Numbered from the stretch's first letter, positions 43,547 through 56,696 are shown. The stretch: 64,000 nucleotides of DNA from Rhodamnia argentea (GCF_020921035.1 NC_063157.1:10018001-10082000); one strand, 5' to 3'. Numbers and translations are program-made. The notes: a model not told the origin generated them from the letters alone.

Positions 43547-46500
43547 ATGAAGGAGGCTTTGGCGGTGGCGTTGATGCTATTGGCTGCGCTGATTCCTTCG
43601 GCATCCTCTTCGCCTACTACCGGTCCCGCTTTTCTCTGGTCCAGACACTACGAACGGTAAGTTTTCATGTCTTGTCATGCGTTGGCACGCCATCGAATTC
43701 AGGCAGTGATCTTTGATCATGTATGGGAAACAGCTTCTGTGACGTTTTTCAGTTCTAACGTATCAGGTTTCATTCCCGCGCTTCTATATTGTCAATGGGG
43801 TTAAAGGACTTTAGAAATGAAAGCTTGAGAGGAAATAGTTCTGAGACTTAGTTTTAGTAGTTGATGCTGCTTCTTCATATGCATGTTTTCATCAGTTAAC
43901 CGTGGGATATTCATTTCCAGTTGAATTTTCTTACGAGATCGGTGCATATCATGCCATCACTAGTGAGTAGCCGGCTGTTAAAGATATTGTTGGGGACCTT
44001 GTTCCTTTAATATAATTCTGTAATTAAAAGATGAATGAATAGTTTGGACTGCTCTTCCATTGTGCAACTACACTGTAGATAGATTGACACTCACTTGATA
44101 ATGCTTTGTCATTCTTTCTTCAAACAGTGTTCCTTTTTCGTGGCAAATATGCATTCGAATACTACATTGTTAATGGATATTTCCCATGGGAATGAATCTT
44201 AACTGTGTCCACAGTTAGGCATAAAAGCAAGATACCATATGCAGATGGCAATTTATGCTGCAATTTAGAAAGACTCGTTTCGGTCAGATCTTGTCTTTCT
44301 CTTCTCTATACTCTCTAGCTAGTCAATTGTAGATATCATTTTGTGCTTTGTTTATGTCGAAGTGCTTGTAATTGTCTTTTAAGCTGCTAGTTTGTGCTTC
44401 GCCGGTAGATTTATTTGTTTCCTCCTTTGATAGTGTGTGTGTACTTGACATTCTATTGAGAATTTTATCCTTGGACAAGACTTAAGGTTTCATTCTCTGA
44501 GAAACTCTTTGGTTCCTCGATAAACAAAACTTGCCATGGTATTAACTATTAGAGTAAATTGTCTTTCCATTTCCTATGAGCATCCCGATATTGTTTGATA
44601 AATTTTTCTTCAAAAAGGATTATTTTCACCTCAGCTCCACTTCTACCATATTATTTTAAAACATTTGAAGCATTTAATATAGGGAACATATAGATAATTG
44701 ATAGTGACATATCTTTAGTGAACAACTGCTCATCGCATGTAATATATGTTGCATAATGTTGCCGCACAAATAACATGAGTATTTAGGTTTCCCTTGTGGA
44801 GAAGATTGACGATAAGAAATAAATATAGACATTACATGTTATCTTGTCCCTCTTCTCGTGAAAGTACTTTCCCTTGCCATCTTTTCTTCAGGCAGTTATG
44901 GTTGTAGAAATGTATGGAAAGACAGATGTATGGATGTAATGCAGGCGTATCTCTTCAAGTATTTTAGATTTTATCAGTGATGATAACTGAATGCTACTCA
45001 AGAGATTGACACATTGCAAAATGTTTTTCAATATTTTCACCTGGAGACAATCTTCAATACTTGTTGTGCCTTGTTGTCTTGCTTCCTTTTTATGGGTTGG
45101 TTCTGGATGTCCAGATATCTTACAGATGTTGAACATCACAGGCTTTCCACTGATGGGATCAAGGAACTTGTAAACTATCAGACCATATCTCCAAAGACTC
45201 TGGCCAAGTCAATTCTTTCAAAGGGCGGGTGGTCGGACTTCTTGGTACTTGATTCCGATATTGTGATTCTTAGACTGATGATGCAACAGCAGTAGCTTAT
45301 TGTTTGTTTCTTCTCAGAATTAAAAGAAAGAAGTCTATTGCTATATGCTGGCTTATTGCTTTTTTTTTTTTATGTTCCAATGCAGTGCTTGGGAAAGAAA
45401 AGTCAGCAGCCTGTGGATGTTGCTCTTGTTTTTCTTGGTAGAGAGGTTAGAATTCTCGAACTTATTTTGATTTGACTTGTCATTTAGAATAATGGAATTC
45501 CTTTTCCTTAGCATACATTAAACTTCGGTATTTTGCATATGATGCATATAGTTTTTCCCTCCATTGGGCATATGGAAGCAATGCTTAATAATGTAGTTTG
45601 ACATTCATAAATTTTAGGATGCCCTGTAAACCTTGTAACAATTACTTTGCATTGTTCATTTTTATTTTGTTACGTTTGTTTACCAAAAGGTGCAATCTTT
45701 GGATATCTCTGCTAACAACCATGTGGATCCAGCTCTAGTAGACTTGCTTAAGGTAAATAAAGCCTACCTTCAGTCAAATGGATATCGTGGCTGGCAAGTT
45801 ACTCAGACTTTGATTGATTCAACTTTTCCAATTAATCAAAAGTTCAAACCTTCAACAGGTCTCTTTTACAAGGTCTAATTTTTCAATGGCGTTTCCTTAC
45901 GTTGCTGCCATTGAGGAGGAGACAGTGGAAACTTCGTTGATATCTGGTTTCACTGAAACTTGTGGTCAAGATTTAGAGACCAGTAGCATTGCTCTTCTCG
46001 GATCATGCTCCTTACAGGGGGACAATTACCATAAACTTTCTGACCTGCAGTCGCTCAATGTAAATTGAACAATCATTCAAGCTTTTATCTGTAAATTCCA
46101 TGACTCCCACAAATTACTGATGACTCTATTCATAATGATGAACAGGATTATCTAGCTTCCAGAAAGGAAAAGAGACCTGAAGGGAAGGCAGATCTTGTTA
46201 TGTTTTGCCATGAAGCATCTGGTCTTTCGCCTGAATCTGAAGTACTGCCTTCAGAAAGTATGTTTTTCGGTTTTCAAAACTAAAGTTTGGCCATTATCAT
46301 TAGTTTTGGTTTTTCAATTGATTTCTCCATACAGTTTTCATTTCCCGGAAAAATGCTTAGAAGTATTGTGATGAGCTGTGCAGGTGAAATTTTCTCTGAA
46401 CTTCTTCTATCCATGGAGCGGTCCGGGCAGAAATTTGCTTCTCTCTATGTTTCACGTCCTTATAGCTCAGTTCAGTATCCTTCTCTTCGGGAAGTAGAAA

Positions 46501-47311
46501 GGTTTCTTGCTGAAGGCAGTGCTGGGAATGCATCGCCCAATTCAACATGCGAGGGAGTTTGCCAGATCAAATCATCACTCATAGAAGGACTTTTTGTTGT
46601 AAGTTCTTGCAGGTTTCCTTAGATGTGCTTACTCGTTTGTCTTGAATGTCAAATGTTTACTTTTGGAGTTTCATGCACTGTTGCATCTTTATAGCAACCA
46701 TCGCATGAGAGATGAATGGCTTAAGGTTCCATTGCCGCTGTAGCTATCATATACAGCAACAATAAGCATCATGCGATAACACCCTGCCTGTTTCTGTTGA
46801 ATTTTGTTTTGGCTTTTCAATTTTTGTTAAAATTGGAGCCTGTCCATTTGGGATAAAGGTGATGTTGATGGTGTTGATGTTGGAGCCTGTCCATCCAGTA
46901 CGATGAGCCACTCCAATGATATCATATGCATGCACGTCCCTGTTATTTCAAGCTCAAATGCTTTCTTATAGTTGAAATAGTGCAGCTAAATGTAGTGCAC
47001 TTATGATGCATCTGGAATCTAAGCGGCAGCATCTAAAATTCCATGATACATTCACACATAGGACGAACTTCTGTTCTATGCACGTCAATACACATAAATT
47101 AGAATTTTTGTTTATGTTTGATGGGTTACTCTTTTCCTCCCCCAACCTCGACCTCATATAACCGTTCATCTCATTTAAAGTATGACATCCTTATACCAGT
47201 GCTTCTCTGATGCTTCAGGGGCTTGTCTTGCTTGTAATCTTAATATCTGGCCTTAGTTGCATGATGGGCATTCAAACTCCAACAAGATTCGAGGTGCCTC
47301 AAGAGTCCTGA
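43547..47311 (+). CDS. Type I membrane protein, possible V-ATPase S1/Ac45-like family, eight exons
   Basis: The exons are 43,547-43,656, 45,115-45,244, 45,386-45,445, 45,690-45,752, 45,859-46,059, 46,146-46,257, 46,384-46,598 and 47,219-47,311. They total 984 bases, 327 residues, all with GT-AG introns and a continuous frame. The protein has a signal peptide (MKEALAVALMLLAALIPSAS), a lumenal domain (TISPKTLAKSILSKGGWSDF, KKSQQPVDVALVFLG, NNHVDPALVDLLK, NFSMAFPYVAAIEE, YVSRPYSSVQYPSLREVERF), one C-terminal membrane helix (LVLLVILISGLSCMMG) and a short tail IQTPTRFEVPQES. I recognise it as a conserved plant membrane protein. The membrane helix and RFE tail recall V-ATPase accessory subunit Ac45, but that link is tentative. 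The exon 2 acceptor was chosen by frame and is the least certain. Confidence 0.75.
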
Positions 47312-48115
47312 GTTCTCAGTTCAGTGTTTTATCGTGGCAGCGTGCCGCCAGATGTACTGAAAGGTGCCCGCAAGTTAATATTTGTAATAGCCTGTCCATC
47401 TGCTTATATTTGTTAAATGGTTCGTTTGTATCTGGCATATTTGAATAGAGTTCGGTCTTTTTGTACCCTTCGGATCACTTAATTTCTATCCCAGGAATCA
47501 TAAATGAGTCGTTGAGGGCATGTGGATGAAAGAATTAATCTAGCCTGTTTGCATTGACTTTTTGCTTTTCGCAGCATCTGAAATTTGCAACTCACGTACT
47601 CTAGACTTCTTTAAATCAATAACTCCTGAAACACGTATTCATATACAACCTTTTTCACAGTTTTTTGAAATTCAAATAGTATTGTAACCTCTGATGGGAA
47701 AGTAAAATTATTCCTTTTGTTTTTGCTATGAGCGTAAGAGAACTTCAAGCTAAATTATGTCTGAGTAATTGCATGACTATAAAACACCTCTTCACAAGTC
47801 AAGCCCAAAATGTGGTATTAAAATCGTCTTGGATAAGCTGGTTACCTTCAATTTTTCTTGCTGAAAAAATAAATCCAGCTTAAAAAGAAAATGGTACTGA
47901 AACAACAAAAAAGTGACGTATGCTCTTGAGCCATTTGGCCACTATTTCTATTTGTGAATACTACGTAGTACGTAACATTCTATCGTTGAAAAAACTTTAT
48001 CTATAGCTGGTTTATTTTCTTTGCAAAGGAAAAAACAAAGAACAAAAATGTTGTCTCAAATGGCATGTTCGCGGGCAGGCTCCTTAGCCAGTTCAACAAG
48101 TATGCTTCCTGCAAA

Positions 48116-48154
<39 letters not shown>

Positions 48155-48691
48155 CTAGCTTCACCATGCGATGACCCCCAAACCAACCAATTTTCGGTTG
48201 ACTGGACTCTGCAGTTTGGGCATGGAAGAGTGCAGTAAAGCCAAAGCCAGACTGATTCCAAAGAAGTTTGCAGCAACACCTCCTCAAGCATGGGAAGTGC
48301 CAGTCTTTACACACCCTTACCGATCAGTTTATATGAATCCACATCGAGGATATACCTCTTTCGAGTTCTATTCTACATGCCTGAACAATAATTGAACAAA
48401 GAGGTTAGCCGGGATGGAGATTTACAAGGAAACAGATGCCGTGACAGAAAAAATTAGACAACAGCAACCGAACATTATAGATTTCCACAGATTACTAGCC
48501 CGTCGAGTGGGCACAGCAAGGATGACTGCACTGCAAGTGAACTCCAACAGTGGCCTCAACTTCTCAAGCTTGATGCTAATTTCCAGAAGTGAATACAGAT
48601 TTTCAGGCTTAATGCTGTCAATGTAGCGGCACTTTTTAAGAGTTTGACACTGTGACGCAAGCGCACCACACCGTCACATTGAGGCAGTAAA
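47312..48691. other. Intergenic, convergent gene ends
   Basis: Between the stop codons of the membrane-protein gene (+) and the PPR gene (-). Contains the (GA)n run at 48,121-48,151. No exon recognised. Confidence 0.45.
48121..48151. repeat. (GA)n microsatellite
   Basis: About 15 uninterrupted GA units in intergenic DNA. Confidence 0.95.
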
Positions 48692-50302
48692 TCATACAAT
48701 CTCTTCTGGACCTTCATCTGCCCTCATTTGTCCATTTATCGTGTGCAGTACTTCATTAATCACATCCGCCGGATGGTTTGACAAGTCGTCTGCTGCAAAT
48801 TCATGAACTTTGTCGTTCAGTTCTATGGAACTCTTACCAGGCATCTTCTCAGTGCCTGTCATCCTCATTGCCTTCCTTATCGACCTAGATTCGTTCCATC
48901 TTCCTAGACCGGCGTATATGTTAGATAGAAGTGAAAAGTTACCACTGTTCTCAGGCTCCAAGTGTATCAATTGCTGCAGAGCCTGTTCTCCAAGATCAGG
49001 GTCCCCATAAATATTAGAAGCAGCAAGAAGTGATCCCCATATGGCGGCATTTGCTTCGAAAGGCATACCCTTAACTAGCTGCTCTGCATCTTGTAAATAA
49101 CCACGCCGTCCAAGTAAATCGATCATGCATCCGTACTGCTCAATCTTTGGGTCAATTCCGTACCTCGAGGGCATCATGGCAAAGAACCCTCGACCGAGCT
49201 TGACCATTCCACTATGGCTGCAAGCGGAGAGGACCGCCGTGAAAGTGATCTCATTGGGCTTAAGTTTAGCCCTTTCCATTCTAGAGAACATTTCAAGGGC
49301 TTCTCTTCCCCTGCCATGCATGGCCAGTCCCGCGATTATAGTCGTCCAACTGACTACACTCTTCCCCGTCATGCCTTCAAAGACTTGTAGAGCCTTCCCT
49401 ATGCTGCCTGATTTCGCAAACGTGTCTATGAGTGCATTATTAAGCTGCACAGTTCGATTTAGCCCGCGTTTGTTGATGTAGCTATCAATCCATTCCCCGA
49501 GTGCAAGCGAGCCCAGCTGCGTGCAAGCGGACAGCGCCGCCAACATCGAAACTTCATCCGGCTCTATGCCCTCGAGCAACATTCTCTTAAAGACTTCAAT
49601 CGCATCACTTGGCCTATCCCACTGAGCATATCCTCCGATAACAGCAGTCCAAGAAATCAAATTCCTCTCAGGCATTCGCTCAAACAACTCCCGGGCACTC
49701 TCCAAACAGCCAGCCTTGGCATAACCAGTGATTATCGCATTCCACAGCGCAACAGACCCGCAATTCAATACATCAAACAGCTTCCGCGCATCGGAAAGGC
49801 ACCCGCCCGAACAGTACATCCGAACAAGGGCCGTGGCCACGTGAGCGTCGGACTCCAACCCAATTCCTACACTCTGACAATGAATCTGTCTCCCCACGTC
49901 GATCGCAGACAGCTGAATCGCAGCTCTCAAAGCGAAAGGAAAAGAGTAAGAGTCGGGTCGCAGGCCCGAAGCCTGCATCCCGTCGAACAAACGAACGGCC
50001 CTCTCGGCAGAACCGGCGTCGGGAAGAGCCCTGACGACGCTGTTGTAGAGGTACAAATCGGGGTGGGCTGCGTGGTCGAAGACCGCCATTGCGTAATCGG
50101 AGAGACCCAGAGAGAAACACCGGCCGATGAAGCGGCCGAGAAGGACATTGTCGTGATCGAGGCCCCTCGGGACCATGAATCCATGGGTCTGGCGGAGGCG
50201 CTTGAGGTCGCCGCACTGGCGTAGCGAGGAGAGGAGAGACGGAGGCCGTGAAGAGGCGGCGGACGAGGAAGACGGCGATTTTGGGAGGAAGGGCCTGAGC
50301 AT
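48692..50302 (-). CDS. PLS-class pentatricopeptide repeat protein with E domain
   Basis: PPR proteins bind single-stranded RNA in chloroplasts or mitochondria; PLS-class members with E domains usually guide C-to-U editing. One intronless frame of 536 residues starts at ATG 50,302-50,300 (MLRPFLPKS), and an Arg/Ser-rich start suggests an organelle transit peptide. Repeats of about 31-36 residues follow, for example VALWNAIITGYAKAGCLESA, NLISWTAVIGGYAQWDRPSD and SVVSWTTIIAGLAMHGRGRE. The end IWGSLLAASNIYGDPDLGEQ, NSGNFSLLSNIYAGLGRWNE and PGKSSIELNDKVHEF is the E/E+ region. No DYW deaminase is present, so if it edits RNA it would need a DYW protein in trans. The frame extends a little upstream but has no earlier ATG. 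Target RNA unknown. Confidence 0.93.
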   Translation of the reverse strand: MLRPFLPKSPSSSSAASSRPPSLLSSLRQCGDLKRLRQTHGFMVPRGLDHDNVLLGRFIGRCFSLGLSDYAMAVFDHAAHPDLYLYNSVVRALPDAGSAERAVRLFDGMQASGLRPDSYSFPFALRAAIQLSAIDVGRQIHCQSVGIGLESDAHVATALVRMYCSGGCLSDARKLFDVLNCGSVALWNAIITGYAKAGCLESARELFERMPERNLISWTAVIGGYAQWDRPSDAIEVFKRMLLEGIEPDEVSMLAALSACTQLGSLALGEWIDSYINKRGLNRTVQLNNALIDTFAKSGSIGKALQVFEGMTGKSVVSWTTIIAGLAMHGRGREALEMFSRMERAKLKPNEITFTAVLSACSHSGMVKLGRGFFAMMPSRYGIDPKIEQYGCMIDLLGRRGYLQDAEQLVKGMPFEANAAIWGSLLAASNIYGDPDLGEQALQQLIHLEPENSGNFSLLSNIYAGLGRWNESRSIRKAMRMTGTEKMPGKSSIELNDKVHEFAADDLSNHPADVINEVLHTINGQMRADEGPEEIV

Positions 50303-50459
50303 CTCGCTCTTCTCCGTTTGCGTTGGTTGGCTCCGCAAGAAATCTCCACATCCTCCTCCTCCTTCGCACGTCTAGCTTGGCCTCGCTGCCGTCGCCAACC
50401 CCACTCAACCATCACCGTCTCCCCCAAATCGCCATGGAATGTGCAGAAAACGGGAGGGG

Positions 50460-51400
50460 AAAATGAGGCAAACGGTCCTTAACTTTGGCCAGACTCTGGC
50501 CGCGCTCTCTCAACTTTTTAATTTATTTAAAATATTAATAAATTTTAGCTTAATATTTGATGTAATTTTTGAATTTTTATTTATTTTTTTCTATCGAATT
50601 ATAATGATAAAGGACTCTAATTATTATTATGAGGCATACACGACCAATGGATTAAATGGATTCGATTTACGTGATGCAAAAACCGTACGATATTATTTTC
50701 CAGCAGAAACCTCATATCTAAACAGTTCTTGAATTTTTCCATGAAAATGTAAGTTGCACACCTCCTAACCACTTGCATAGTTCTGCTTTTTTTTTTTTTT
50801 TTGTGTATGTCCAAAAGCTCATTCACATATATTTCTAAGTAAAGCCTTACTTTCGAAAGAAAACCAAATTGGCATTTCTTGCGAATCCATTCTTCACATC
50901 TAATTAGGGTTTGACTTTTCAATTGATTTTGAGCGTTTTCAATAAATTTGATGTAATTATTTTTCTTAAATGACACTTTTCTTTTTTTTAAAGTTGGGAC
51001 ATAAGAACAATAGATGATGTGAAGTGCTCTCCGAGGATAAATTATGTATTTAATGTTCTCATAATTTCGCATAAATTCTCATGATTATGTTTTTCTACTT
51101 TATAAATTTCCTTTTTTAATTGGGATAATAGTACATATGGTTCATGAATTTTCATTCAATGTATAGTGCAACGATATATGAATTTTTAATTTGTTCAATA
51201 TGGTGCTGAACTTTGATTAAATGTTCAATATTATTTTTAAATTTTTAAATTGTTCAATATTATTTGTAAATTTCAATCTAATATTTAATATGATCTTTGA
51301 ATTTTTAAATATTTTTATATAATTTAAGAATTATATCGAAAATTTAATAATAATTCGAGATTTATAACGATTTAATTAAAAGTTGAAGTACAACATTGTA
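50460..51400. repeat. AT-rich intergenic DNA with degenerate short-period repeats
   Basis: Divergent promoter space between the PPR (-) and Pur-alpha (+) genes. From 51,160 to 51,330 the phrase TTGTTCAATATTATTTTTAA and relatives recur about every 40-45 bases, and looser copies lie at 50,500-50,590. No exon recognised. Confidence 0.45.
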
Positions 51401-52255
51401 TTTTTGTCCACTTCTTTCATTCCATTTCCATCTACACTCCCTTTCTTACGCGGAGCCTCTGAGTGACTCCCACGTGTCGCCACTCTTTTTTAATTTTTTA
51501 CTCGTTTCGGTCCTCTGTAACTCTCCAACAATAACCGAAGGAAGACGAAGATGGTGGCGTTTTCACCCGCATCAGGTTGCTAATTGATTGCCGGATTTCA
51601 GGTTCCTTTCGACTCCGACCTTCGAATCGCAGCATCGAATCGCCTTCGGTTCCATTCGAGCATTCATGGTTCCCCATTAATGGAGGCAGGTCGGTTGGAA
51701 TTGTCGCTCGGACGCTACAAAAACGAGGGATGGAATGGCAATGCGGCTCGGGACATGACGGCGATGGTTGGATGTGGGGGAGGTGAAAGTCCAAAGCCAG
51801 ACCCGATGCCCACCACCAGCTCAGTGACTGAGTGACGACGACGACGACGACTTCTTTAGTCGCGTTTCTGTACGAATTAGATAATAGCTCACTTATAGAG
51901 AGAGAGTGTGTAAATAAAAGCTCGGATTTTTGAGTTAAAAATAAGACGAGACGTTCGCACTCAGCCATGGGACTTGGTCGTCTATCTTCTTCTTCGTCGT
52001 CATCAAGGTCCTCAATTCTCATTCCAACCCTAATTAGCAACAATCGCCGGGGCAATTCAGTAGCAGCTGCATCCTCCGCCTTGGCCTTACGGCTCTGCTA
52101 GGTTGAGCGATTTCGTTGGAGCCGTCACGAGGGGCGACGGGTCGGAGAAAATCGAGACCTGCTTGATTTTTTTTGGTTGCGGTTTCGTCCCGAAGGAGGG
52201 AATTTTGGGGGCGGGGGTGTGTTTGTAGGAGGAGGGTTCCTGTGGAGGGAGGGAA

Positions 52256-55200
52256 ATGGAGGGGAATTCGGGTGGAGGAGGAGGAGGAGGAGGAGGAGGC
52301 GTTGGAGGAGGAGGGAACGACGTGGAATTGATGTGCAAGACGCTGCAAGTGGAGCACAAGCTCTTCTACTTCGATCTGAAGGAGAACCCTCGCGGCCGCT
52401 ACCTCAAGATCTCCGAGAAGACCTCGGCCACGCGGTCCACCATCATCGTGCCCTTCTCTGGCATCTCCTGGTTCCTGGATCTCTTCAATTACTACGTCAA
52501 TACCGACGATCAGGAGGCTTCCAGCAAGGAATTGCAGCTCGACACCAAGGCATTGTCTTTAATTGGGGCATTCTGTTTCTTGTTGTCAAGTCGTTTATGG
52601 TGCTTGCATTGCTTGAATTGCTTGTTGTTGGTTGCAGGTGTTCTACTTTGATGTTGGCGAGAATCGGCGGGGCCGGTTTTTGAAGGTAATTCTTCTCTTA
52701 GGTCTTCATTACTTTGGGTTTTTGCCAGCGATTGGATTTGCCGCTATTGAATTTGCCTGTCATTTTGATCCGTGGCTTTATCTCCTCTGCTTATTGGTTC
52801 TAGCATGTCTTCATGTGGAGTCTATAGTTCTGTGATTGCCTTGACCTGGCAATTATTTTTCTTTTGACATAATTAGTTGAAATATGAACTTTCGAAAGGT
52901 AATCCACAGTCTGAGTTCCTTGCCACTGTCTTTAAGCTCTTTCGATCTTCCATCTACTAGGCCGAGTAAATTGTGCTTTGTGCATACTGCATTCTTAGTA
53001 TTTTGACGAGCTGGATTGCGTTCAGTGATGGGCCATGTTGCTCCAGAGTGAACCTTAATCTGCACCAAATGTTTTGTACCTTTAAATGCTTTCTGTTGGT
53101 GCTGTTTTCAAAACATTAAGGTTTTTGTTCAGAGTAATAACACAAAAATGTCAAATAGATTTTCCAAATGCTGGATCTTTTGTAGTTTATTCCTCTAGGA
53201 AGTGTAAGCATCTTTTCCTTTTGATAGTTAACAACTTGTGGGCTTAGTAGTTGGCACGAATTTAAAGTTTTTGTCTGGTTCCCAGTAATTTTGGATTATG
53301 CTTATGGACAGTCTAACTACATGGAATGGCAGGGGACCTCTTACAAACATGGAATTTTGTTATCGAGGTCTAGACAAGAGTAGAACTATATAATTTCATA
53401 ATATGAAAGAGTTCCAGGTTCAACGACTGAGTGGAAAATAGAAACGGGCCTCATTATAGTGGTCCTCCCGATGTTCACACACTAAATTTGTGCCAAAACT
53501 CTTAATATAATGCATGAAATCCTGGCAGTTTTTCGTGCTCTGACTAGTGCTGTTTGACCTGCACTGTCACAAACATGTATTTAGCCCTTCTGGATTGGAT
53601 TCATATTTCCAAATCTACATAAATGCTGCTAGGCTGGAAAATTGTGCAACATCAGACGTTGCAAGTCTTTTCCTGATATGTCCGCCTTGCAGCTAAGAAT
53701 GTAATCCTAAACTATTATCTAACTAGAATGCAACTGAAATGTCTTAATTAAAAGACCAGTGGGGCGATTAGAATGGTAGACTGAGAGGGGTTTTCCAGAA
53801 ACTGAACAACTTTGTTGGGCAGGAGGATGATTCTAACAGCATTTAATGCAATCTGTTATCAGTGTCTCATAACAAATCAAAAGACGTGAGACTACAGTAA
53901 AAGTGAACATTTACCATTCAAATGATATTGTTTGCTTTTTCAATAGGTAAAAAGAAATTGTAAATAAGATTTCTTGCTTTGAACTTCTTCTTTTCCCCGA
54001 CCCAAATAATTGAGACTTGCACATTCAAAGTTAAATCTCTTTTATAAGTTTGTATGCAGGGACACATATCATAATAATTTTTTATCATCATCTGGAATTT
54101 GCAAGCTTCTGCTACACAGCAAAAACTTATCACCTAGATGTTTAGGATTATGGAAAAAAATGTTAATGCAGCTATACTTCCTATGATTTGAGATGCTATT
54201 GCAAGTTTATTTCGGGAAGTTATTTTCTCATCCATGAGCAGTTGGTCCGTGAGTTGTGTGGTAGTTGTGTCTGTGTATCCGGCAGCTAGGAATGCAATTT
54301 TCCTTTTATGATCATTCCCACTGGCACGACTGTTCTCCTTGCTGAAAGGAGGAACTATGGTTTCCAGAGGCATGGTCATAGCAGTACAGAAAGGGAAGTG
54401 GGATAGGGAATATTGGTCATCTAAAATGCAGTGCAATGGGGGCAGCCTTCCATGGATGAATTAGTTTGAATAAAAGACACCACTAGAATTATTTTGACAA
54501 CCAGATATGCCCTATATGCTGGAATCTTTGGTGAAAGGGTTATATTCTACGGGAATTGAGAAGCTCGTCTGTGAGAATATCTTTTGATGCAGCGTTGAAG
54601 TGTCGGTAACATTATCATATGCAAGTCAGGCAAATGCTTTTCTTTGGGAATAGTGTGAACATCGATATTAATGATTCAGATATCTTATGTATTTTAAATG
54701 GATGCATCTTTGGTCTGTATGCGAGATAGAGGAAAGCATTAGGAAGAGGACTAACTAGTTGGGAACACTTGGATGCAACGTATTTGAAATGGATGGAACT
54801 TTTTGACTAGTCTTCTTGGTTGATTGGGATGGATTACAGGATAAACTTTTGTTTGGTTTTTATTTTCTCTGTCCCTGACTTCAATTAAACTTCTAAGATA
54901 TCTTGTGATAAATCAGGAGGCAAATAATGTGTCATTAAATTGACTTCCTGAGAGGTTGTCTCCTGATTATGAGTCATTGTGCTGAAGGTTGTGTGGTGAA
55001 ATACAGATGAAATGAAAAGATTGGTTGCTTCAAGTATTGCTATGATATTCTTTCAGGTGTTAGTTTTTAGTACTAGCAATCCTGTGCCTGCAGCCAATGC
55101 TTGAAGTATTTATTTGACTGATTTAGCGATACAATGATTCTGGTTTTATCCATCCGTGGGCTCCTTTTGGTTTTCGTGGATTTAGTTATTCATCCTTTTT

Positions 55201-56525
55201 GGACTTCCTAGTTGTAGATCAGCGATGTTCTTTAATTTATCAAGTTCTCTCTGTATTCTGTTTCTTTAGGCACAAATTTTGTTACTCTCCTTTTGCACAT
55301 AAGGCATGGCTGGCGCTTGTACGAAATCTGTCAAGTTTTGTAGATCTATTGCCAATTGTTCTAAAAGTTTAAGCTGTGAAGATGAAGAGGCTGTTTAAAA
55401 TTTAGATATCTATACTTTCTCTCATGCGTGGGCTGGACTGTTGCCTAAGATAAAAAGATGGAAATATATGATATGAGAGATGATTAAGAACCTGAAAAGA
55501 TTTGAACTCAGGAACTTTTGCTCTGAAACCATCTAAAATTTTATGGGATTGCTGCCAACTGTTCTAAAAACTTAAGTTGTTAGACAAATGTGTAATTTAA
55601 TATTTAAATACTAACAATTCTTTTGTCTTTCGCTAGAGCCTGCATCAAGAAGGAAATAACTTATTATAACTTTATGCAGGTGTCTGAAGCTTCAGTCAGT
55701 AGAAACCGGAGCACTATCATTGTACCTGCAGGTAGCACCCGCGATGAAGGTTGGGCAGCTTTCAGAAATATCCTGGCCGAGATTAATGAAGCATCAACAC
55801 TTTTCATACTTCCCAACCAGGTAAAATATGACGCGTCATAGCTATGAATTCTTAATGATGTGCCCGTGCTCTGTAATGTTGAATTTCTCTTATGCTTATA
55901 GATATTCCATGTTCTTTTTCCCTATTCAATTGCATCATGCTTTTCTTTCCTTGTCTCAAGGGATCTCACTTTTTATTTTTTTCCGGGATGCTCCCTTGGC
56001 CTTCCTGATCTTGTGCTCTGAAGCAGCAAAGTTCCGAGGCTACAGGAAGTGTTGTCGGGTTTTCAGATGATGTAGGTGCAGGCTTCATATCTGGTCATAG
56101 TGGCCAATCTGCCCCAGCTTGTTCTGATTTGAATGTGGACAGATCGGCGGAATTGCCAGCACAGGATGAAATTGGTAACATGGGAGTATCCAAGGTAATT
56201 AGAGTTGACCAGAAGAAGTTTTTCTTTGATCTAGGGAGCAACAACAGAGGTCATTTCCTGAGGATATCTGAGGTATGCTAAAACAGTTTCTCTATTAGCG
56301 ACGTTCCTCATAAAAAAACTTAGTGATTTTTTAAACTAACAAAGTGAGTGTTGGGATGGTATGCGAATGCAGGTTGCGGGCTCCGACAGGTCCTCCATCA
56401 TTCTCCCACTTGCAGGTTTGAAGCAGTTCCACGAAATATTAGGTCACTTCGTGGAAATTACAAAGGACCGACTCGAAGGGATGACAGGTGCAATTGTGCG
56501 AACAGTGGACCCCCTGCAAAGATGA
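52256..56525 (+). CDS. PURA1: Pur-alpha single-stranded nucleic-acid-binding protein, five exons
   Basis: Plant Pur-alpha binds purine-rich single-stranded DNA, including telo-box promoter elements, and RNA. The exons are 52,256-52,549, 52,638-52,685, 55,680-55,820, 56,027-56,272 and 56,373-56,525. The frame is continuous and gives 293 residues, close to the Arabidopsis protein. After a Gly-rich N-terminus come three PUR repeats: KLFYFDLKENPRGRYLKISE (36-54), VFYFDVGENRRGRFLK plus VSEASVSRNRSTIIVPAG (99-132), and KFFFDLGSNNRGHFLRISE with DRSSIILPLAGLKQFHEIL (225 on). The C-terminus is VRTVDPLQR. Intron 1 starts with GC, not GT (AAG|GCATTG), because no GT site keeps the frame. Intron 2 is 3.0 kb. 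The exon 4 acceptor is a tandem AAGCAG. Confidence 0.93.
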
Positions 56526-56696
56526 ATGTTCTAAACCTGTAGGGTTGAGCGAAGAGTGAAATCATTATGTGAAGGGGTATCCTCAAGCTGCAAAGAAGTG
56601 CTTTTCTAGGGTGTGCTGATCCTCTTTTGTTATTAATTTTTTTTCTTGATTCTGTCATGAAGGATGAGAATAATCTGATTTATGTGTTTGATCAAC

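Noticed and set aside
49773..50427. Long frames of 166 and 211 residues overlapping the 5' end of the PPR gene
   Set aside because: Out-of-frame shadows of the PPR coding sequence; no independent signature.
51498..52055. A 185-residue minus-strand frame upstream of Pur-alpha
   Set aside because: It lies opposite the probable Pur-alpha promoter and leader and is low-complexity (Asp/Glu and Ser runs). It matches no family I know.
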